From Amorphochlora amoebiformis (Eukaryota > Cercozoa > Chlorarachniophyceae): a DNA stretch of 64,000 bases. The notes beneath the pieces are model-generated. The model ran no database searches. It worked only from the letters and a program-made list of their open reading frames with translations, and was not told the DNA's origin. Below are positions 57,429 through 64,000 of the stretch, piece by piece (position 1 is the first letter of the stretch; each line of letters starts with the position of its first letter). The position numbers were made by a program, and so were the translations under genes. The DNA lies in the NCBI GenBank assembly GCA_054601695.1, contig BAAHQB010000147.1, positions 62,001 through 126,000 on the forward strand. The letters run 5' to 3'.

Positions 57429-57640
57429 TTACCAAAAGAACATACAAATATATGTGTATATATAAATAAATATACTTTCATAAATATATATAATTTTGAT
57501 ATAATATACATAAATATGTATATGAATATATATATATATATATATATATATGTAAATTATATACATTAGTAAATATGTGCACACACATATATAAGTAAAT
57601 CTATATACATATATATATATATATAAATATATATTATATA

Positions 57641-57683
<43 letters not shown>

Positions 57684-57763
57684 TTCATACGTGTGTATAT
57701 TACATTCGCATGTACTTCCGTTTGTATATAGAATGAAAATACAAACTCGCATACATATATACA

Positions 57764-57809
<46 letters not shown>

Positions 57810-57886
57810 CAGAGTCTGATTTTCCAAAGGAGTACCTCCCAACTGCTTATTTGGCAAAATTACGGAAGGTATACGAGTAGAATATG

Positions 57887-57937
<51 letters not shown>

Positions 57938-58046
57938 ACTTATATATTATATATATATACTATATATGTATATGTTTGTATTATATATATATATATATAT
58001 ACGAAAGGTATATGAGTAGAATATGCAATATATATATGTAAATATA

Positions 58047-58098
<52 letters not shown>

Positions 58099-58199
58099 CT
58101 CGTATACTCTAAGGAACCGAAGGTAGTCTAGCCAGTCGCTGCGTAGCTAAGTAGCTATAGGTTCCGTGATAGCTCTGCATGCTGTAACAATATATATAT

Positions 58200-58287
<88 letters not shown>

Positions 58288-58321
58288 TTATTGGTATGCA
58301 TGTACATATTTAGTATATTGG

Positions 58322-58369
<48 letters not shown>

Positions 58370-58411
58370 GATACATACAAACAATAAGCGTATGTATTAT
58401 GTATCATCCTC

Positions 58412-58451
<40 letters not shown>

Positions 58452-58781
58452 ATTCGTCATTATAAATAGCATAGCTAGAACTCAACGTGACAAATTAGAT
58501 ATATATACAGTATGACAGAGTTGTGCTAGGTACGTCCGAGATCTCTGGAGATCCCAACGATTACTCGGAGATTGCCTCCCGGTAGTGCCGGGTACCCAGT
58601 AGTACCGGGCTTCCGGATGAACCTTGGCAAAACGTGACGTTCTGCCAAGTCACGGTTCGAGAAACTTTGAGAAAATTAAAGTTTTCTAGAATTTTTTTGG
58701 AATAAGCTGGGGGAGGATTTGGATTTATCATTTCTTTATGGGTTTCCAAAGGACCATACGCTGTGGTTGTATATATCAATA

Positions 58782-58838
<57 letters not shown>

Positions 58839-59076
58839 ATATGTATAAATACACATGTGTGTGTGTACACATATAAATATATATATATACACACACATAT
58901 ATATACATATATATAGGGATACAAGGAGAATGGGACAGATATTAAGGTACTATACATTCCAATTTACATCTACACTTCCAATATATATATATATGTTTAA
59001 CATGATTATATACGTCCCTCTACATATATATATATTTATATTTACATGTTCAATATATACATACATATATAAATTG

Positions 59077-59122
<46 letters not shown>

Positions 59123-59169
59123 GAATATGATATCCAAGTGGATTGCACACGAGAAGGATGCCTCATGGA

Positions 59170-59222
<53 letters not shown>

Positions 59223-59350
59223 ATAAATATTGGTTTTATATATGTATATATCTATAGAGAGATATGTAGATGTATACAAATACATATCTATATAATAGAA
59301 AGTGATATCCAAATGGAGTGCTCATGAGAAGGATGCAGATGACTCATGGA

Positions 59351-59401
<51 letters not shown>

Positions 59402-59525
59402 ATTTTGTATATATATATATATCTATAGAAAGATATCTAGATATATACAAACACATATCTATATAATAGAAAGTGATATCCAAATGGAGTGCTCATGAGA
59501 AGGATGCAAATGACTCATGGAACTT

Positions 59526-59575
<50 letters not shown>

Positions 59576-59748
59576 TTTATTAATTTATTTATATATATAT
59601 ATCTATAGAGAGATATGTAGATATATACAAACACATATCTATATAATAGAAAGTGATATCTAAATGGATTGCTCATGAGAAGGGTGCAAATGACTCATGG
59701 AACTTAAACGAAGCCTTTGGAGAGGCTTGTCATGTAATACATATATAT

Positions 59749-59826
<78 letters not shown>

Positions 59827-59832
59827 TATATA

Positions 59833-59875
<43 letters not shown>

Positions 59876-59905
59876 GATAATCTTTTTTGATGGCTTTGAC
59901 CTTGG

Positions 59906-59946
<41 letters not shown>

Positions 59947-60098
59947 ATATATATATATATATATATTATATAAATATATATATATATTATAATATATATA
60001 TATATAGACATTTTTAAATATAAATATATGTACATGTAATATGTATATATATATATATACAAATATGTCTGTATTTATGTAGTTAAATATATTATATA

Positions 60099-60139
<41 letters not shown>

Positions 60140-60268
60140 TTATTTCTACACTCGACGTATTTCATATATGTATATGTATAGATATATATATATATATATA
60201 TATGTATATTATATAAATATTCTGCGTTCATATGTGTGTGTATTTATACTTAAACACACACACACATA

Positions 60269-60329
<61 letters not shown>

Positions 60330-60343
60330 ACACACACACACAC

Positions 60344-60428
<85 letters not shown>

Positions 60429-60499
60429 ATATATATATAAATGTATATCAGTCTCGCGTTTACAAAACCTACCTTGACGCCGCCAAAGCTGCGTATGGG

Positions 60500-60579
<80 letters not shown>

Positions 60580-60665
60580 CGTTAAAATCTCCTCATTATA
60601 TTCACAGTCCTTCCCTTTCTACTTTTTGTTCTCCACATCCAAAATTCTCACCTAATTCTACCTAA
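53962..60665 (+). CDS. Gene G: secreted protein with a 7-residue repeat, unknown function
   Basis: Exons: 53962-54047, 54164-54226, 54735-54939, 55483-55512, 55737-55751, 56108-56171, 57029-57062, 57808-57868, 58917-58946, 59650-59733, 60452-60498, 60608-60665 (stop TAA); all joins are phase-consistent, about 260 residues. Residues 1-15 ([15 protein letters not shown]) form a clear signal peptide. Then come basic stretches, six GSQDKTR repeats, and a mostly helical, Lys/Glu-rich C-terminal half ([44 protein letters not shown]). No family recognised. It is probably secreted or vesicular. Exon 54735 may alternatively run to a stop at 54984, which would end the protein early. Possible extra exons that break phase are 55604-55632 (GNLEALTID) and 58707-58765 ([13 protein letters not shown]). 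Confidence 0.68.
54772..54897 (+). repeat. Coding 21-bp tandem repeat, six copies
   Basis: The unit GGATCTCAAGATAAGACACG plus T encodes Gly-Ser-Gln-Asp-Lys-Thr-Arg. The copies are identical except for one A-to-G change (Asp to Gly) in the third. This near-identity implies recent expansion. Confidence 0.97.
55895..55950 (+). repeat. Partial copy of gene G exon 56108-56171
   Basis: CAG, then CCGGCTAAGCTTTTGGAGTT, GGTAGATGAGGCTTTT repeats the acceptor side of the exon (LLELVDEAF) and then runs into TA sequence with no donor. Confidence 0.9.
57996..58032 (+). repeat. Copy of the end of gene G exon 57808-57868 and its donor
   Basis: TACGAAAGGTATATGAGTAG matches exon end plus donor TACGGAAGGTATACGAGTAG, preceded and followed by TA arrays. 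Confidence 0.85.
59121..59545 (+). repeat. Three partial copies of gene G exon 59650-59733
   Basis: Copies near 59117, 59295 and 59465 repeat the acceptor and the first 60 nt (VISKW...AHEKDA...SWNF), then break into TA arrays. The intervening intron segment CTATAGA(G/A)AGATAT is copied too, giving a period of about 170-185 bp. Confidence 0.93.
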
Positions 60666-60811
60666 TTTGTACCCTCAAACCCCTATTTTTACCTAATTTT
60701 CACCCTCATACCCCTATTTTACCTAATTCTCACCCGCATCCCAACCCTGACTCTAACCCCTCCCTTCAACCATAACACGTTGTGTGTATATATAAAAAAA
60801 TAGTTAAATTC

Positions 60812-60843
<32 letters not shown>

Positions 60844-61061
60844 ACATTACACACATACACATATATACAGATTTACACATACCTATCTGGTATGTAAATC
60901 CAAGCGTTAGCCCTAAGTAATATACGAAGTATAAAGTATAGCTAAAACTTACCCTGATAGATGGTAAATCGAGTCTGTAACCCTTCTGCTCGAAGCACAA
61001 GTACAATATATGTACATATATTGTATATATTATATAAAATATAATGTGTGTATATTATATA

Positions 61062-61100
<39 letters not shown>

Positions 61101-61160
61101 TAAACTATTTGTATACACACACACATACACACACACAACACACACTACACATACACAGAT

Positions 61161-61216
<56 letters not shown>

Positions 61217-61861
61217 GTACGAAATTCCTTTCTTAGTACTTATCATTACCTCCGCAAAAACCCCTAACCCTAACCATATCTTTCTAATATTGTCGCCAAC
61301 CCTAACCTAACCCTAAGTCTAAACCAATTTTCGTTTGAAAACCTAACCGTAACCCTAACCCTAACCCTAACCTTAACCCTAACCTTATCCCTAACCCTAA
61401 CCCTAACGTAAATCTCAACTCAAACCCTAATCCTGGGCTTCAGAAATGAATATTTCACACGGAAAATATATATGTATTTTCGTTATCCTAGCTCAATCTA
61501 AAGCTATTATTACACCTGTACACCCTTACCCTAACCCTAATCCTAACCCGAACCCTAACCCTAACCCTAACGCCTTCAGAAATGAATGTTTCACCCAGAA
61601 AGAATATGAATTTTCCTTACCCTAGCCAAACTAAACCAAAGCAAATAAGAAATATTGTAGATTCAGGTTACGCATATCAGGGATGGCTAGGGTTAGGGTT
61701 GATTAGGGTTAGGGTAGGGTTAGGGTTAGGGTTAGGGTTAGGGTTAAGGTTAGGGTTATGGTTTGGGTTAGGGTAAGATTGGATGTGGAATGGCAAATAA
61801 TATATGAGTAATGTTGGTATTTATATATATATATATGTATATATATATAAATATATATTAG
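60666..61861. other. Spacer after gene G with telomere-like arrays
   Basis: Contains a CACCCTCATACCCCTATTT repeat just after the gene G stop, TA and CA arrays to about 61210, CCCTAA arrays at 61261-61420 and 61530-61572, and a TTAGGG array at 61685-61775. No exon recognised. Confidence 0.6.
61261..61775. repeat. CCCTAA and TTAGGG arrays facing each other
   Basis: CCCTAA on plus from 61261 to 61572 with unique inserts, then TTAGGG on plus from 61685 to 61775. A 20-nt segment, CTTCAGAAATGAAT(A/G)TTTCAC, occurs twice (near 61438 and 61575) next to the arrays. Confidence 0.92.
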
Positions 61862-62146
61862 ATGGTTTTCATCGCGTGTTGATATGGATATCGCTAAAGG
61901 CAGGGCTAGTCAGGTTTATACATGTATATCTGTATATATTTATATATGTATATATATATATATATATAAATAAATTATATATGCGTATATACAATTTATA
62001 TTTTTATATATAAATATATTATATATATATATATATATATGCATATATATATATATATACACATATATGTATAAAATATATATTATTTATATGTATAAAA
62101 TATATATACTATATAAATACATATATATATATATATATATATTATA

Positions 62147-62218
<72 letters not shown>

Positions 62219-62368
62219 ATATATATATACATATATATATGGATACATGTAAGATATATAAAAACATATATATATATATATATATATATATGTCTAAAAA
62301 AACATATCTATATATGTATATATATATATATATAAATGTTTATCTTCATGTATATACGTATTGTTAAC

Positions 62369-62435
<67 letters not shown>

Positions 62436-62482
62436 TATCTTCAAAATACAATGATATGTATAAAAATATATTCAAAAAACAT

Positions 62483-62542
<60 letters not shown>

Positions 62543-62562
62543 ATATATTCAGATATATGTAA

Positions 62563-62593
<31 letters not shown>

Positions 62594-62628
62594 CATATAC
62601 ATATCTGTATATATATATAGATATAAAG

Positions 62629-62679
<51 letters not shown>

Positions 62680-62743
62680 TATATATATATAATATATAGG
62701 TGATATCTAGTCCTCGTATCGCTGCTCTTCTTAAGACATGCAG
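61862..62743 (+). CDS. Gene H: two exons of a further gene, incomplete
   Basis: Exons 61862-61913 ([17 protein letters not shown]; enters in phase 2, leaves in phase 0) and 62700-62743 ([14 protein letters not shown]; phase 0 to 2) have TAG acceptors and GT donors and join in frame. The gap between them is TA array. Neither start nor end is found; the gene probably continues beyond the window. No family can be named from 31 residues. Confidence 0.4.

Positions 62744-64000
<1,257 letters not shown>

Noticed and set aside
58610-58740. Minus-strand frame [20 protein letters not shown] as an exon
   Set aside because: No acceptable splice pair in this strand, and it overlaps the plus-strand candidate exon of gene G.

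Overview
This is a nuclear window from a single-celled eukaryote. Protein-coding genes are cut into many very short exons (15-150 nt, usually 30-100 nt), and most introns are filled with long (TA)n microsatellites, telomere-like TTAGGG/CCCTAA arrays and CT/GA tracts. Nearly every long open frame in the window is an artefact of (TA)n, which reads as Tyr-Ile repeats. I rebuilt the real genes by hand from GT...AG boundaries whose reading phases agree from exon to exon. I cannot name the organism. Secreted proteins, a divergent secreted kinase-like protein and protist-like gene density would suit an alveolate such as a coccidian-like apicomplexan, but the telomere-like unit is TTAGGG rather than TTTAGGG, so this stays open.

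Layout, left to right: 1-1.2 kb unique sequence; gene A (minus strand, about 1.25-4.2 kb, unknown function, 5' end missing); gene B (minus, 5.2-20.8 kb, about 20 exons, long N-terminal region followed by a divergent protein-kinase domain with CMGC-like C-lobe features); a 239-bp divergent intergenic region; gene C (plus, 21.06-22.08 kb, a complete four-exon gene for a small secreted protein resembling the VHL beta domain); gene D (plus, 24.2-33.1 kb, TPR-like helical-repeat protein); gene E (plus, 35.2-46.1 kb, JmjC protein of JMJD8 type); gene F (minus, 48.6-51.8 kb, globin-domain protein with an N-myristoylation motif); gene G (plus, 54.0-60.7 kb, secreted protein with a 21-bp coding repeat); and two exons of a further plus-strand gene H at 61.9-62.7 kb. 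B/C and F/G are divergent pairs; E/F converge. No operon-like or pathway link between the genes is evident.

The most striking property is that almost every exon has 'echoes': one to ten tandem, diverged copies of one exon edge, usually a splice site plus the adjacent 20-60 nt of coding sequence, separated by (TA)n. Some echo the 3' splice-site side, some the 5' splice-site side, and at 15.1-15.5 kb a complete 25-nt microexon exists in four copies. I know of no description of such a pattern. It is either a slippage or template-switch product of the TA arrays or a large reservoir of decoy and alternative exons.

Limits: exon chains are by-eye models without transcripts. A few joins do not close in phase and are flagged. 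No tRNA, rRNA, CRISPR array or transposase gene was seen.
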